Assembly (NCBI RefSeq): GCF_014650875.1 | Contig: NZ_BMVU01000001.1 | Location: 434,001-498,000, forward strand | Reading direction: 5' to 3' | DNA length: 64,000 nt | DNA from: Streptomyces minutiscleroticus | GTDB lineage: Bacteria > Actinomycetota > Actinomycetes > Streptomycetales > Streptomycetaceae | Shown here: positions 14,448 to 23,810 of the stretch, one piece after another | How the letters are laid out: the number at the start of each line of letters is the position of its first letter | Numbering within the stretch: the stretch's first letter is position 1 | Program-made: the position numbers and the translations under genes | Notes under the pieces: model-generated | Database searches by the model: none | The model's input: only the letters and a program-made list of their open reading frames with translations | Told to the model about the DNA's origin: nothing

Positions 14448-14522
14448 GGGCGCAGGACGCCGAGGCGCAGGGAGCAGGGGAGCCGCCCGCCGCGCGCGGC
14501 CGGGACGCCGGGGCGGGCGCGG

Positions 14523-15215
14523 TCAGGACGCCAGGGCGACGAGCCGGGTGACGAGGTCGGTGAACGGCCCGTCGGCCGGCTCGTCCGCGAAGACCCGGCG
14601 CAGCAGCGCGCCCATCTCCTCGTCGTGGGCGGCGCTCACCGCCGCGAGCGCCCCGAAGTCGTGCACGAGCTGCACCTCCAGCTCGCGGCGCGGGACGCGG
14701 CGGCCGTCCAGCCAGATGAGGGCGGTGGACTCGGCGAGGGAGATCCAGGAGCGCACGACCAGCTCCAGCCGGGCGGGCGGCGGGCCCTCGACCCCCAGGT
14801 GCGACAGGATCTGCAGGTACGCGGCCTGCCGTACGCCGTCGATCAGGGCGTTCGTCGTCGACGAGCCCACCGCGGGGCCGCCGCGCATGAGCGCCGAGAA
14901 GCCGGGCCCGTGCTCGTCCACGAAGTCGAAGTACCGGCCCATGACCCGCAGCAGCCGGGAGCCCAGCGGCCCCTCGTGCGGCTCCACGAACCGCTGCGCC
15001 AGGTCGTCGGAGGCGCGCTTCAGGGCGGCCTCGTACAGGCTGAGCTTGCCGGGGAAGTAGTGGTACACCAGCGGGCGGGAGATACCGGCGGCCGCCGCTA
15101 TCTCGTCGATGGACACCTCGTCGGGCGACCGGCGGCTGAACAGGTCGAGCGCGACGCCGATCAGCTGCTGGCGCCGCTCCTCCACGGCCATCCTGCGGCG
15201 CACCCCGGTTGTCAT
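14523..15215 (-). CDS. TetR-family transcriptional regulator
   Basis: 230 residues. An N-terminal helix-turn-helix (residues about 10-60) with RRQQLIGVALDLFSRRSPDEVSIDEIAAAAGIS, RPLVYHYF and GKLSLY is classical TetR. The ligand-binding half is helical and not assignable. The gene seems leaderless: TAAAGT on the minus strand (15222-15227) ends six bases before the ATG and there is no ribosome site. An overlapping CCGATCGG palindrome may be its own operator. Neither neighbour gives a clear target, although the adjacent sigma-like membrane protein gene and the convergent tautomerase gene are candidates. Confidence 0.88.
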   Translation of the reverse strand: MTTGVRRRMAVEERRQQLIGVALDLFSRRSPDEVSIDEIAAAAGISRPLVYHYFPGKLSLYEAALKRASDDLAQRFVEPHEGPLGSRLLRVMGRYFDFVDEHGPGFSALMRGGPAVGSSTTNALIDGVRQAAYLQILSHLGVEGPPPARLELVVRSWISLAESTALIWLDGRRVPRRELEVQLVHDFGALAAVSAAHDEEMGALLRRVFADEPADGPFTDLVTRLVALAS

Positions 15216-15224
15216 AAGAACACT

Positions 15225-15238
15225 TTACCGATCGGAAT
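15225..15238 (-). promoter_or_regulatory. Candidate TetR autoregulatory operator
   Basis: CCGATCGG (15228-15235) is a perfect 8-bp palindrome whose flanks add an imperfect T/A pairing. It lies directly upstream of and overlaps the TAAAGT -10 hexamer of the TetR gene, where a dimeric repressor would block transcription. There is no further support than position and symmetry. Confidence 0.4.
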
Positions 15239-15332
15239 CGGCCGCCAACCGGGCCGCCACGCACAAGATGTTCGCCAACGGGACACGAAACGCTCACGCA
15301 GAGGGCCCGCCGGGCGGGTGGCCCCACCAGGA

Positions 15333-17252
15333 CTAGCGCAATCCCGTGATCTCCTGACCGTCCGTCAGCCGCCCCTTCAGGGTGGCCTGCGCGCCCTTCT
15401 CCGCCGGTGCGGTGAGGAGGTTGCCCGCGGCCCGGGCCTCGACCGCGCCCGTCGTGGCGACCGACGCCGTGTCCGGGTCGCCCGCCGCCAGCAGGTGCCA
15501 CTCGCCCGTGCCGGACTTCCACAGCACGCCCGCCAGCACGTGCGGGTCGCGCGGGCCGCAGGCGGCGGAGTCCGCGGCCCTGGCCGCCACCGCCGCGTAC
15601 GGGCCGCCGGGCGTGCGGAACTGGGCGAGGACCCCGGCGCCGGTGCCGCGCCAGGTCTCGGCGCGCGTGCACAGCCAGGCCGCAGTGCCGCTCCCGTCCG
15701 GCAGCGGCTGCGCGGCGAACTGCCAGGCGTTCACCGAGCGCACGCCCTGGCCCCGTACGGCGGCGAGCGAGCAGGCGAGCGGCGACCAGGCCGCCGGGTC
15801 CGCCTCCTGCGGCGCTCCCGGGCGGCCCGACGTCAGGTGCGCCGGGACGAGTTCACCGAGGTCGGAGGTCATGCGGGTGCCTCCGGCATCGGTCAGCTCC
15901 AGCACGTTCCAGGAGCGGCACGCGCCGGTCCGCTCCGCGGGGCCCGCCAGCGGGTCGGTCACACCGTCCGCCGAGCGGCCCAGGCGCGCGGCGCCGCTCC
16001 CGGGCTTCAGCAGGTCGCGGACGGCCGTGCCGGTCACCCAGGGGGCCGTCAGATAGCGGACGTTGCCGTCGGTGCGGTCCAGGACCACCGCGGCCGCCTC
16101 GGCGCCGTCCGCGCCGTCCACGCGCGCGAAGTCCAGGGCCGCGCCGCTCGTGCCGCTCCTCGGCTCGGCGTAGCGGGCGACGCGCAGCCCGTCGTACAGC
16201 AGCACGACCCGCGACCGGTCGACCTCGCCCGCGTACAGGAGCTGCGGCGGACCGGCCGGACCGCCGGCCGGGGTGCCCGCGGTCGCCGAGACGCGCACCG
16301 ATGCGCCCGGGCGCGCCCACACCGCGAGCGCGCGGCGCAGCAGGGCCTTGTCGTCGGTCAGACCGCCGCGTGCCGGCCACACGGCGAAGCCGCGCCGGGT
16401 GGCCGTCTTCCACGCCGCCGGGGCGGCCCTGGTCAGCCTGTCCGGTTCCAGGGCCGCCTGGGCGGCGGCGTTTCGCGCGTACGGGGGCGCCGCGGGGCCG
16501 TCGGAGCCCCAGCCGTCGCCGGGCAGCGCCAGCAGCGTTCCGCACACGGCCGCCGCGACGGCCGCGGCGAGCGCCGCCCGCGTCCTGCGGCGCCGGGCCA
16601 CCAGGTCCGTCGGCCGCGCCTGCAGCGAGCACGGGTCGAACTCGGGGGAGTCCAGCAGCGCGTACTCCTGCCCTCCGTCGCCGGCCTCGCGCAGCGCCGC
16701 GTCCGGGTCGTCGACGCCGGCCATGGCGAGCACCTCGCGCACGTACGCGTCGGGCAGCTGCTCCAGGGCGCGCAGCGCGCAGGCGGCGCGGGCCGGTCCG
16801 GAGAGGGCCGCGAGGCGCTGGTCGAGGGCGAGTTCGTCCGCGCCGCCGGAGCGCGGGAACAGCCGCAGGCCCCACACCTGCGGGAGCAGCGGCGGCAGCT
16901 GCGCGCGCCTGGGGAGGCCGCCGCGCAGGAGCGGCCGGGCCGCCTCCAGCGCCGTGCGCACCACCTGCAGGCGGACGAACGCGTAGCCGGCGTCGCCGTG
17001 GCGGCCGGCCGCCTGCTGGGCCGGGACGACGGGGGCGGCCGGTGCCTGGGCGCCGGCACGGCCCCGGGGCAGGGCCCGCTGGACGAGCGCGTGCGCGGTC
17101 AGCACCCGGCGCTTGCGGCCGAGGCGCGGCGGCAGCACCAGATAGGCGAGCCGGACGAGCCGCGGGTAGTGCTCGACGAGCGCGGCTTCGGCGCGCTCGA
17201 CGTCGACGACCGGGTCTGCGGAGGGGCGCGTGACGACATCCTGTGGCTGCAC
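15333..17252 (-). CDS. Membrane-anchored protein with sigma-factor-like N-terminal region, unknown function
   Basis: 639 residues. The first about 190 resemble an ECF sigma factor in layout: AEAALVEHYPRLVRLAYLVLPP looks like region 2, and ALRALEQLPDAYVREVLAMAG followed by a possible helix-turn-helix looks like a degenerate region 4. A basic stretch (VARRRRTR) and one membrane helix (about 226-243) follow. The remaining about 390 residues should be outside the membrane, are beta-rich and contain several cysteines. That would make it a one-pass protein with a DNA-binding-like head inside and a sensor-like domain outside. I do not recognise a family function. The GTG start lacks a ribosome site, so the true start may differ. 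Confidence 0.72.
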   Translation of the reverse strand: MQPQDVVTRPSADPVVDVERAEAALVEHYPRLVRLAYLVLPPRLGRKRRVLTAHALVQRALPRGRAGAQAPAAPVVPAQQAAGRHGDAGYAFVRLQVVRTALEAARPLLRGGLPRRAQLPPLLPQVWGLRLFPRSGGADELALDQRLAALSGPARAACALRALEQLPDAYVREVLAMAGVDDPDAALREAGDGGQEYALLDSPEFDPCSLQARPTDLVARRRRTRAALAAAVAAAVCGTLLALPGDGWGSDGPAAPPYARNAAAQAALEPDRLTRAAPAAWKTATRRGFAVWPARGGLTDDKALLRRALAVWARPGASVRVSATAGTPAGGPAGPPQLLYAGEVDRSRVVLLYDGLRVARYAEPRSGTSGAALDFARVDGADGAEAAAVVLDRTDGNVRYLTAPWVTGTAVRDLLKPGSGAARLGRSADGVTDPLAGPAERTGACRSWNVLELTDAGGTRMTSDLGELVPAHLTSGRPGAPQEADPAAWSPLACSLAAVRGQGVRSVNAWQFAAQPLPDGSGTAAWLCTRAETWRGTGAGVLAQFRTPGGPYAAVAARAADSAACGPRDPHVLAGVLWKSGTGEWHLLAAGDPDTASVATTGAVEARAAGNLLTAPAEKGAQATLKGRLTDGQEITGLR

Positions 17253-17511
17253 GTTCAGCAGAACGAGCGAACCGCCGGACGGTCACTGACCTCCGCGCCC
17301 GCCGCACGGCGGCCGGATCGTCAACTGGCAGTCGCAGACGACGCGTTGCGGCCGCACGACGCACCGGATGCACGGACCGCAGGACGCGCGCCCCGGCCCA
17401 CCGCCCGCGTGCGCCGCCCGCCTCACGCGTTCCCGAGCGCGCCGTCGCCTCACACGTCCCCGGGCGCCCCGGCCCGCCGTCCGTGCGCCCGCCGCGCCGC
17501 CGCCCGCGTCC
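17253..17511. other. 259-bp GC-rich spacer
   Basis: Lies between the start of the sigma-like gene and the end of the broken TPR gene, both on the minus strand. I see no convincing open frame with a ribosome site, hairpin or promoter here. Confidence 0.5.
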
Positions 17512-18049
17512 TCAGGAGGCCGCTCGGCCTTCCGTGTCCTGGGCCACCAGCGCCCGCGCGTAGTTCGCCATCGACCGCTGGTAGCGCGGCAGGTGCGGGG
17601 CGAGGGCGCCCAGGGCCAGGGAGAGGCCCTCGCGCTCGCGGCCGAGGTTCGCCAGGCACAGGGCGAGCGTCGCGCGTACGGCGTCGTCCAGTTCGTCGGA
17701 CGGCGCGTCGAGTTCGGGGGTGAGCAGGGCGACACCGTCCTCCGCGCGGCCGACGTTCCGCAGCGAGCTGGCGAGCTGGATCTTCGTCCGGCGGGCGCGG
17801 TAGCCGCTCGGCCCGCGCGCCAGCGCCTCCTCGTAGAGCGCGCACGGCGCGGTCGGAGTGCCCGGTCGGGTCCCAGGCGCAGGCCCGCTCGAAGGGGTCG
17901 GCCGGGCTGTCCGGGGGCAGCTCGGCCACCAGGCCGTCGATCACGGCGCGGAAGTCCGCCGCGCGCTCCTCGCCGTAGGCGTCGAACGCGGCCCGGGCGG
18001 CGGTCACGCGCTCTTCCCAGTCCTCGGGCGTCGTCGCAGTCGTGGTCAC
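17512..18049 (-). pseudogene. Tetratricopeptide-repeat protein gene broken by a +1 frameshift
   Basis: The first about 70 codons (GTG 18049, with GAGGGTGGG upstream) encode a helical segment ending CAWDPTGHSDRAV. Family proteins continue with a LYEEALARG TPR helix. Here that continuation (ALYEEALARGPSGYRARR, then IQLASSLRNVGRAEDGVALL and the end MANYARALVAQDTEGRAAS) is encoded in a different frame, ending at TGA 17512. At 17839-17842 the run CGCG has four bases where three are needed between the Val and Leu codons, so one extra base separates the halves. Without it the protein would be about 178 residues, the usual length. It is either a true recent frameshift or a sequencing error in a CGCGC run. 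Upstream reading simply runs on in the wrong frame. Confidence 0.75.
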
Positions 18050-18130
18050 GGGCCCACCCTCGCACGGGCGGATCCGTGGCCGCACCACGTTCGTTCTGCC
18101 GGTCCCGGGGGCGTCCCGCCGCCCCCGGGG

Positions 18131-21100
18131 TCACTCCAGCCGCCAGCCGCTGAATTCCACCGTGCCGCGCGTCCCGTCGCCGCCGTCGGCGGCGCTCATG
18201 AACAGCCCCACGTCCTGGGCGGCCGCCGCTCCCGGCACCCGCACCTGGGCGACGGTCCGCCAGGTCGCCCCGCCGTCCGTCGAGCAGGCACCGGTGTACG
18301 CGCCGCCGGACCGGGCCAGCCGCAGCAGGACCGGCGCTTCGACGCCGGTGATCCGCCGGTAGGTGTCCAGGGTGCCGTCGCCGGTGGTGTCGTACGAGAG
18401 CACGACGCCGTTGACGGGCGTGACGGCCAGGTTCAGGAAGCCGGGGGAGCCGGGCACGGCGAGGGCGTCACGGGCGACGATCCCGGCGCGCGCCCACGGG
18501 CCGGTGGCGGCCTGGGAGTCGACCCGCACCGTCACCGCGGCGCCGTCCGCGAGAGCGCCCTCGCGGTAGGCCGTGCCGAACTCCGCCGTGCCCTTCCACA
18601 GGTCGGCGCCCGCGCCGTCGATCGCGAACCGGCCGTCCAGGTGCCCGAAGACGGCCCCGTTGCCCGTGTACGTCCGCCAGCCCTCCGGGAGCGGTCCCGC
18701 CTCGAAGAGCGTGCCCGCGTGCTCCGTGCGCACCCGGTCCTCGCCGCGCGGCCCGTACGTCACCGCGAGCGTGTACGGCAGGGGGCGCAGCGGCCGGTCC
18801 AGCGGGGTGCCCGGGGCGCTCGCCCGCCAGCGGACGGTGCCGCGCCCGGCGGCCGGGACGCCGGCGAGGGAGGTCGGCCCCTCGGGCTCCGCGTCGGGGC
18901 CGGACAGCGCGAAGTCCACGCGCCCGGTCGCCCGCAACCCGCTGACGTTGGTGAACACGGCCTCCACGCGCGCGCTCCCGCCGGGCGGGAAGGCGGGTGG
19001 TTCGGCGGTCACCTCCAGAAGGCCCTGGTACGGCGCCCGGCTGAGCACGTCGTGGACCCGGGCGGCCGTCCGGTACGGATCGCCCACCGGCCGCAGCGGG
19101 TAGTCCTTGCGCTCCCGCGTCCACGGCTCCTCGAACGCGTACCAGTCGACGGCCGCGGGCGGCGTCCCCGTGTCGAGGGCGTCCTGGAGCGCGTCGAGCC
19201 ACTTCTGCCAGCGCGGCACGTAGAAGTCGGCCATCAGGCCCTGCCACTCGCGGTTGCCGTACTCGTGCAGGGTGTCCGCGGTGGCCCGGCCGCCCCACAC
19301 CGTGATCAGCGCCTTGGCGGTGCGCTCGAACGCGGCGCGCTCGGCGTCGTCCGTGGCCGTGCGGCGGGCGTCGGCGATCCAGCGGCCCAGCAGGAAGTCG
19401 GGCCGGGCCCCGGTGACCTCGTCCGACAGCCGCATCAGCCGCAGCCACAGCGTCGCCAGCGCCCGGAAGGTGTCCGCGTCCCCGCGCTCGTACGCCGCCT
19501 TCAGCTGCGGCAGGTACCGGCGGCTGCGGTGCGCCAGCGCCTGCCGCGCCACGTCCACCAGGTCGTACCGGTACGCCGAGCTGCCCCGCAGGTCCGCGGG
19601 GACGCCGAGCAGGCCGGTGAAGGCCGCGTCGAAGCGGCCCGGGTCGTAGGTCAGGGCCCGCGGCGCGTACTCGGCGGCGCGGTCCGCGGACAGGTCGGGG
19701 CGGGCGCAGAACAGCGAGTCGTGAGGGTCGCTGCGCTCGACGGCCCGGTGCTGGTACGCGGTGTCGTGCAGGGCCCGCCAGGCCGCCCGCGCAAAACCGT
19801 TCCGTCTGCCGTACCGGAAGTCCGCGTACCCGTCGAACCAGGCCGCCCGGTCGATCCGCTCCTCCCGCCAGGCCAGCTCCGAGAACAGCTCGAAGGCGGC
19901 CGGGTCCCGGTCGGTGGCCTCCGGCATGTAGGCCGTGCCGGCGAGCGCGCTGCCCGGCTTGTCGCGCCAGGCGAAGAACTTCTCCTCCCAGACGTGGGCG
20001 CGGGCGCCGAGCGTGGTGCGGCCGCCGAAGTTGGGGATCGTGCCGAACGCGTACGGCGTGCCGCCCCAGTCCCGCTCCCGGTCCGTGACGCCCGCGTAGC
20101 GGTCGGAGACCCCGTCGACGATCAGCATCCGGTCCCTGTCGACGGCGTCCAGCAGCTCCGGCAGCGGGTTCTCCTGCCAGCCGAGGATCACCCACGTCGC
20201 CTCCGGGTGGGCCTCGCGCAGCGCCCCCTCCACGCCGCGCGCCGCGTCCGGCACCGGTACGTCGCCCGCCGTGCCGCCCTCGTGCAGCAGGTCCATCTTG
20301 AAGTGCGCGGCCGGGCCGAGGACGTCCTTCTGGTGGGCGTAGAAGGCGGCGGCCACCTTCGCGAACGCCTCGGTGCGCGGGTCCAGCCAGTCCGGGCGCC
20401 GGAAGCCGTGCCAGGTGCCCTGCGGCACGACGCGCGCGTCCCCGCCGTTGCGCGCCGCGAACTCCTGGGGCACGTGCCCGTAGTAGCCGGGCAGGACGGG
20501 CGCCATGCCCAGCTCGCGCAGCCGGTCCGTGATCCTGCGGCCCAGCTCCGCCCGTTTCGCGATCAGCCCGGGGGAGAGCGGGCCGCCGTAACCGGACAGG
20601 TTCTGCAGCAGCCACCACGGCTGGTGGGAGGGCGCGGGCAGCCAGGCCCGCGCCTCCGCGTCGCTGTAGCCGAAGTCCTTCAGGAGCCGGTGGTAGACCG
20701 CCTCCATGCCCGCGATCACCAGCACCTCGTTGCAGCCGTGCAGCGCGAGGACGTCGATCATGCGCTCCCAGTACGGCCAGTCCGCGTACGGGGCGGTGTA
20801 GCCGTCGTTGGTGTCGTTGAGCGCGAAGCGGTGCGGCAGGGCCGTGGCGCGGGCCAGCGGCCGGGACGGCGCGGGCAGCCGCCGCGGCAGGCCGAGCCGG
20901 TCGCCGTTCCAGGAGATGTGCGCGTTGCACGCGTACTTCAGGTACCAGTGGACCCCGGTGAGCAGGACGGCGGGCGTGGTGCCGGTGACGGTGACGGCCC
21001 CGGCGGTGCCGGTGACGCGGAAGCGGTCGCCGGCGCCGTCCCGTTCGGCGGCGACGAGGCGGATCTGGCCGGCGTGCCCGGGGAGCAGCCGATTGAGCGC

Positions 21101-21241
21101 GGCGCGCGCGGGAGCCGTATCGAAGGCGGGGCCCCCGCCGGGCCCCTTCGCGGCGTGGGCCGGGACCGCCACCCCCAGGGCGGTGCCGAGGCCGACGGCA
21201 CCGGCCGTGCCCAGCACCGAGCGTCGCGACGGACGGTTCAT
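18131..21241 (-). CDS. Exported alpha-N-acetylglucosaminidase (GH89, NAGLU-like)
   Basis: 1036 residues. A twin-arginine signal (RRSVLG, cleavage near AHA-AKG at about 31) exports it folded. The N-terminal domain holds AARALNRLLPGHA-like NAGLU sequence and VHWYLKYACNAHISW. The (beta/alpha)8 core has the GH89 hallmarks FALNDTNDGYTAPYADWPYWERMIDVLALHG (residues about 137-167) and VIAGMEAVYHRLLKDFGYSDAEARAWL, GYYGHVP, KMDLLHEGG and GWQENPLPELL, so the active-site neighbourhood looks intact. The last about 180 residues look like a concanavalin/LamG-type carbohydrate-binding domain. GH89 removes terminal alpha-GlcNAc from mucin or heparan-type glycans, so the role here is probably scavenging. It is monocistronic with no sugar-transport neighbours. 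Confidence 0.9.
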   Translation of the reverse strand: MNRPSRRSVLGTAGAVGLGTALGVAVPAHAAKGPGGGPAFDTAPARAALNRLLPGHAGQIRLVAAERDGAGDRFRVTGTAGAVTVTGTTPAVLLTGVHWYLKYACNAHISWNGDRLGLPRRLPAPSRPLARATALPHRFALNDTNDGYTAPYADWPYWERMIDVLALHGCNEVLVIAGMEAVYHRLLKDFGYSDAEARAWLPAPSHQPWWLLQNLSGYGGPLSPGLIAKRAELGRRITDRLRELGMAPVLPGYYGHVPQEFAARNGGDARVVPQGTWHGFRRPDWLDPRTEAFAKVAAAFYAHQKDVLGPAAHFKMDLLHEGGTAGDVPVPDAARGVEGALREAHPEATWVILGWQENPLPELLDAVDRDRMLIVDGVSDRYAGVTDRERDWGGTPYAFGTIPNFGGRTTLGARAHVWEEKFFAWRDKPGSALAGTAYMPEATDRDPAAFELFSELAWREERIDRAAWFDGYADFRYGRRNGFARAAWRALHDTAYQHRAVERSDPHDSLFCARPDLSADRAAEYAPRALTYDPGRFDAAFTGLLGVPADLRGSSAYRYDLVDVARQALAHRSRRYLPQLKAAYERGDADTFRALATLWLRLMRLSDEVTGARPDFLLGRWIADARRTATDDAERAAFERTAKALITVWGGRATADTLHEYGNREWQGLMADFYVPRWQKWLDALQDALDTGTPPAAVDWYAFEEPWTRERKDYPLRPVGDPYRTAARVHDVLSRAPYQGLLEVTAEPPAFPPGGSARVEAVFTNVSGLRATGRVDFALSGPDAEPEGPTSLAGVPAAGRGTVRWRASAPGTPLDRPLRPLPYTLAVTYGPRGEDRVRTEHAGTLFEAGPLPEGWRTYTGNGAVFGHLDGRFAIDGAGADLWKGTAEFGTAYREGALADGAAVTVRVDSQAATGPWARAGIVARDALAVPGSPGFLNLAVTPVNGVVLSYDTTGDGTLDTYRRITGVEAPVLLRLARSGGAYTGACSTDGGATWRTVAQVRVPGAAAAQDVGLFMSAADGGDGTRGTVEFSGWRLE

Positions 21242-21353
21242 CTGCGTGCCCCCTGTGTCGACTGCTGCGGCACGCTAACGGGAGGGCTGTCCGTGCTCAA
21301 CGGTGCTCACGAAGACGGCGCGATCACGTCGCCGGCCGGACCGGAGGAAACGC

Positions 21354-21800
21354 ATGAGGTTGACACGTACGGGAGTCGCGGCCCTGGGCGCCGCCCTGCT
21401 GCTCACGGGCTGTGCGGGCGGCGGGGGCGGTGACGCCGGCGCCGTTCCGGAGACGGCCACGGGGAGCCTGGAGCACCTGGCCGCCGAGGTGCGCTGCGAG
21501 CCCGACATGCAGACCGACGCGGACGAGTTGCGCCAGGCCATCTGCGAGAACGACGACGGGAAGTTCGTCCTGGCGACCTTCGCGACCGACCGCGGCCAGC
21601 GCGAGTGGCTCAATCAGGCGAAGGACTACGGCGGTTCCTACCTGGTCGGCGCGAAATGGGTGGCCGTCGGCGAGGAGGAGGTCGTCACGGCGCTGCGCGG
21701 CCGGCTCGGCGGGACCGTGGAGGAGGGGACCTCGCACCACTCGGGGAACAGTGGCGGTGGGGGGGACGAGGCCACGCACTCCGGTCACCGCTCGGGCTGA
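21354..21800 (+). CDS. Small lipoprotein, unknown function
   Basis: 148-residue lipoprotein. The signal MRLTRTGVAALGAALLLTGC has a lipobox LLTGC with lipid-accepting Cys20. The body is short and acidic, with a CEPD...C pair (two further cysteines) and a conserved-looking GSYLVGAKWVAVG strand. It ends in a Gly/Ser/His tail. GGAGGAAA at 21343-21350 fixes the ATG. An in-frame earlier ATG at 21303 is rejected because it lacks a ribosome site and would spoil the signal peptide. I recognise homologous small lipoproteins only as hypotheticals. Confidence 0.8.
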   Translation: MRLTRTGVAALGAALLLTGCAGGGGGDAGAVPETATGSLEHLAAEVRCEPDMQTDADELRQAICENDDGKFVLATFATDRGQREWLNQAKDYGGSYLVGAKWVAVGEEEVVTALRGRLGGTVEEGTSHHSGNSGGGGDEATHSGHRSG

Positions 21801-21856
21801 CCGCGCAGGTTCGGGGACGGCAGGGCCGGCGGCGGATCACCGCAGCCGGCCCCTCG

Positions 21857-21907
21857 CGGCGTCATGTGCGCCTCACGGCGTCACGTGCGTCCTACGGCGT
21901 CACGTGC
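21857..21907. repeat. 19-bp tandem repeat (about 2.7 copies) across the stop codon of the DUF1996 gene
   Basis: Units begin with CGGCGTCAYGTGCG at 21857, 21876 and 21895. The third contains the stop codon (21900-21902) of the minus-strand gene. It is an imperfect microsatellite of unknown role. Confidence 0.75.
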
Positions 21908-23459
21908 AGCGCTTGCCGGTGTTGATGCACTTGACCATCTTGTTCATCAGGTTCTCGTCGAAGACGTTGATGAAGTCGTCGTGGTCGGTGATCGGCTTGT
22001 GCAGCTGCTCGGGGAAGCCGTCGACGGCGTAGGGGTTCTGCACCTGGCCGTTCTCGACCGTCGGCGCCGGGATGTCGTACACCAGGCGCATCTGCAGCTG
22101 CGGGATCGCCTTGAAGCCGTTCGCGCAGTTGCCGCCGGCGTCCGCGAAGGCCACGTGGGAGCGGTGGTTGGCGCTGTCGGTGTTCTGGCCGTCCCAGCAG
22201 CTCTGGAACTTGAAGGTGCGCACCACGCTGCTGCCCTCGGGGCAGATCGGGTACTTGTCGCTCAGCTGCCGGTTCTCGAAGCCGGTGCAGCTCCAGTTCG
22301 CGTTGGCGTTCGCGGTGCCGTTGGTGAATGCCTTGGCGTCACCGGTGATGATGCGCAGGAACTTCGGCATCGCGACGACCTTGCTGCGCGGGTTGCCGAC
22401 GAACTTGATCTCGGCCTGGGTGGCCTTGAGGATCTTTCCGACGTTGCCTTCCTTGCCGCCGCCGTCGTTGTTCGCGTCGAAGTCGCTCGACCCGTCCTGG
22501 ACGCGCACCACCGGCCAGTAGTACGAGGACTTGTCGCCCTGGTTGGTGCAGCTGGTCTCGGCCGCGGCGAAGGTGTCGTTGTTGGCGAACGCGTCGTTCG
22601 ACTGGTTGCCCACGTAGTCGTGCAGGTGGTGCGCGCCGTTGGCCACGCCGGGCGCCACGATCACGTTGTCGGTGTTGTGGTTGCCGTTCTCGTTGACACC
22701 GCAGGACGTGGTGAAGGTGCCGGTTGAGCCGCCGCGCTTGGTGCGCACCTTCTTGACGTTGGGCTGGACGGTGGTGATGTCCACGAAGTCGTCGGCCGCC
22801 GGGCCGTTGCCCGCCTGGCCGCCGTTGCCCTGGTTCTGGTCCTGGCCGCCGCCGTCCTGGCCGCCGCCCTCCTGACCGCCGCCGTTCTGGTCCTGCCCGC
22901 CGCCGTTCTGGCCGTCGCCGTTCTGACCGTCCTGGCCGCCCTGGTCCTGGCCGTTCCCGGCCTGGCCGTCGGTGGTCTCCGGCTGGTCCGCGGGGCGGCC
23001 GGAGCACGGCGCGAGCCGGTCCAGGTCGGCGTGGGCCGGCCCGCCGACCCGGGTGATCTCCAGCTGGATCCGGTCGATGATGGCCTGCCGCCGGTCCTTC
23101 AGCGGCCCGAGGATCGCGTTCTGCACGTAGCCCGCGTCCCGGGTCTGGGCGTCGCGCGTGGCCGCCAGCCGCTGGTACGCCTCGGTGATCTGCTGGTCCA
23201 GGGTGGCCAGTTCGCCGTCCACCTCGCCGCGCGCCCTGTCCGGCACGTCGGACAGCTGCTGACCGACGTCGGGGCAGTCGATCGTCGCCGTCCGCGCGGC
23301 GGTGGTCGTCGCGTTCCGCGTCGAGGCAGAGTTCTCCTCGTGCGCCGAGGCGTAGAAATTCGCCGCGATCAGACCGCCGCCGCCCAGCGCGAGAGCCGCC
23401 GATGCGGCTATCGCCCGGTTGGCGAGCGTGGAGCGGCGTTTTCGTGATGTGCGTCCCAT
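21900..23459 (-). CDS. Secreted DUF1996-domain protein with Gln/Gly/Asp-rich linker
   Basis: 519 residues. The basic N-terminus [17 protein letters not shown] and a hydrophobic stretch ([14 protein letters not shown]) form a signal or anchor. A helical domain with one conserved Cys pair (CPDVGQQL to LAPCSG) is followed by a low-complexity (GGQDQN)n linker, roughly residues 155-228. The C-terminal DUF1996 domain has the conserved opening ([16 protein letters not shown]), [11 protein letters not shown] and SCWDGQNTD motifs. DUF1996 proteins occur in fungi and actinomycetes, often beside or fused to carbohydrate-binding modules. Their activity is not established to my knowledge. ATG 23459 has AGGAG correctly spaced, and the three earlier in-frame Met codons do not. 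Confidence 0.88.
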   Translation of the reverse strand: MGRTSRKRRSTLANRAIAASAALALGGGGLIAANFYASAHEENSASTRNATTTAARTATIDCPDVGQQLSDVPDRARGEVDGELATLDQQITEAYQRLAATRDAQTRDAGYVQNAILGPLKDRRQAIIDRIQLEITRVGGPAHADLDRLAPCSGRPADQPETTDGQAGNGQDQGGQDGQNGDGQNGGGQDQNGGGQEGGGQDGGGQDQNQGNGGQAGNGPAADDFVDITTVQPNVKKVRTKRGGSTGTFTTSCGVNENGNHNTDNVIVAPGVANGAHHLHDYVGNQSNDAFANNDTFAAAETSCTNQGDKSSYYWPVVRVQDGSSDFDANNDGGGKEGNVGKILKATQAEIKFVGNPRSKVVAMPKFLRIITGDAKAFTNGTANANANWSCTGFENRQLSDKYPICPEGSSVVRTFKFQSCWDGQNTDSANHRSHVAFADAGGNCANGFKAIPQLQMRLVYDIPAPTVENGQVQNPYAVDGFPEQLHKPITDHDDFINVFDENLMNKMVKCINTGKRCT

Positions 23460-23810
23460 GGAACTCCTCATGGCTTCCTTGCGGGGCATCGAGGCGCCCG
23501 ACAGGAGTTGAAGCGGCTCCATTCCATACGGAGAGGGTCGCGCACGTGTTCAGCCGTCTCGGAAACAGGTAAGAGTTTCGTGGAGCGATTCCGGCACAAC
23601 AGCCCCAGACCCCCCGGATTCGCCGCGCGCGGTCGAAGATCCTTGAATCCTCTTCAAAGAAGTGCGCCGTTTTTCGGCTGCTTTCCGGCGGCAGCTCCGA
23701 AAAAAGAGGGGAAGGGCCGGAACGCGGCGGTCGCCGCACCGGGCGGGACGGCGCCGGGACCCGGCACCGCCGGACGCGGCGCGGCGGGCGGCCCCGGGCC
23801 CGGCGCGGTG
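23460..23810. other. Intergenic region with T-rich/A-rich hairpin
   Basis: 351 bp between the DUF1996 gene and the winged-helix gene. It holds an unusual stem, TTTTTCGGCTGC (23670-23681) against GCAG(ct)CCGAAAAA (23691-23704). It also has GGATTC...GAATCC and TTGAA...TTCAA inverted repeats (about 23618-23657). The stem could terminate the upstream regulator transcript, although its U-tract lies inside the arm rather than after it. No gene is seen. Confidence 0.5.
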
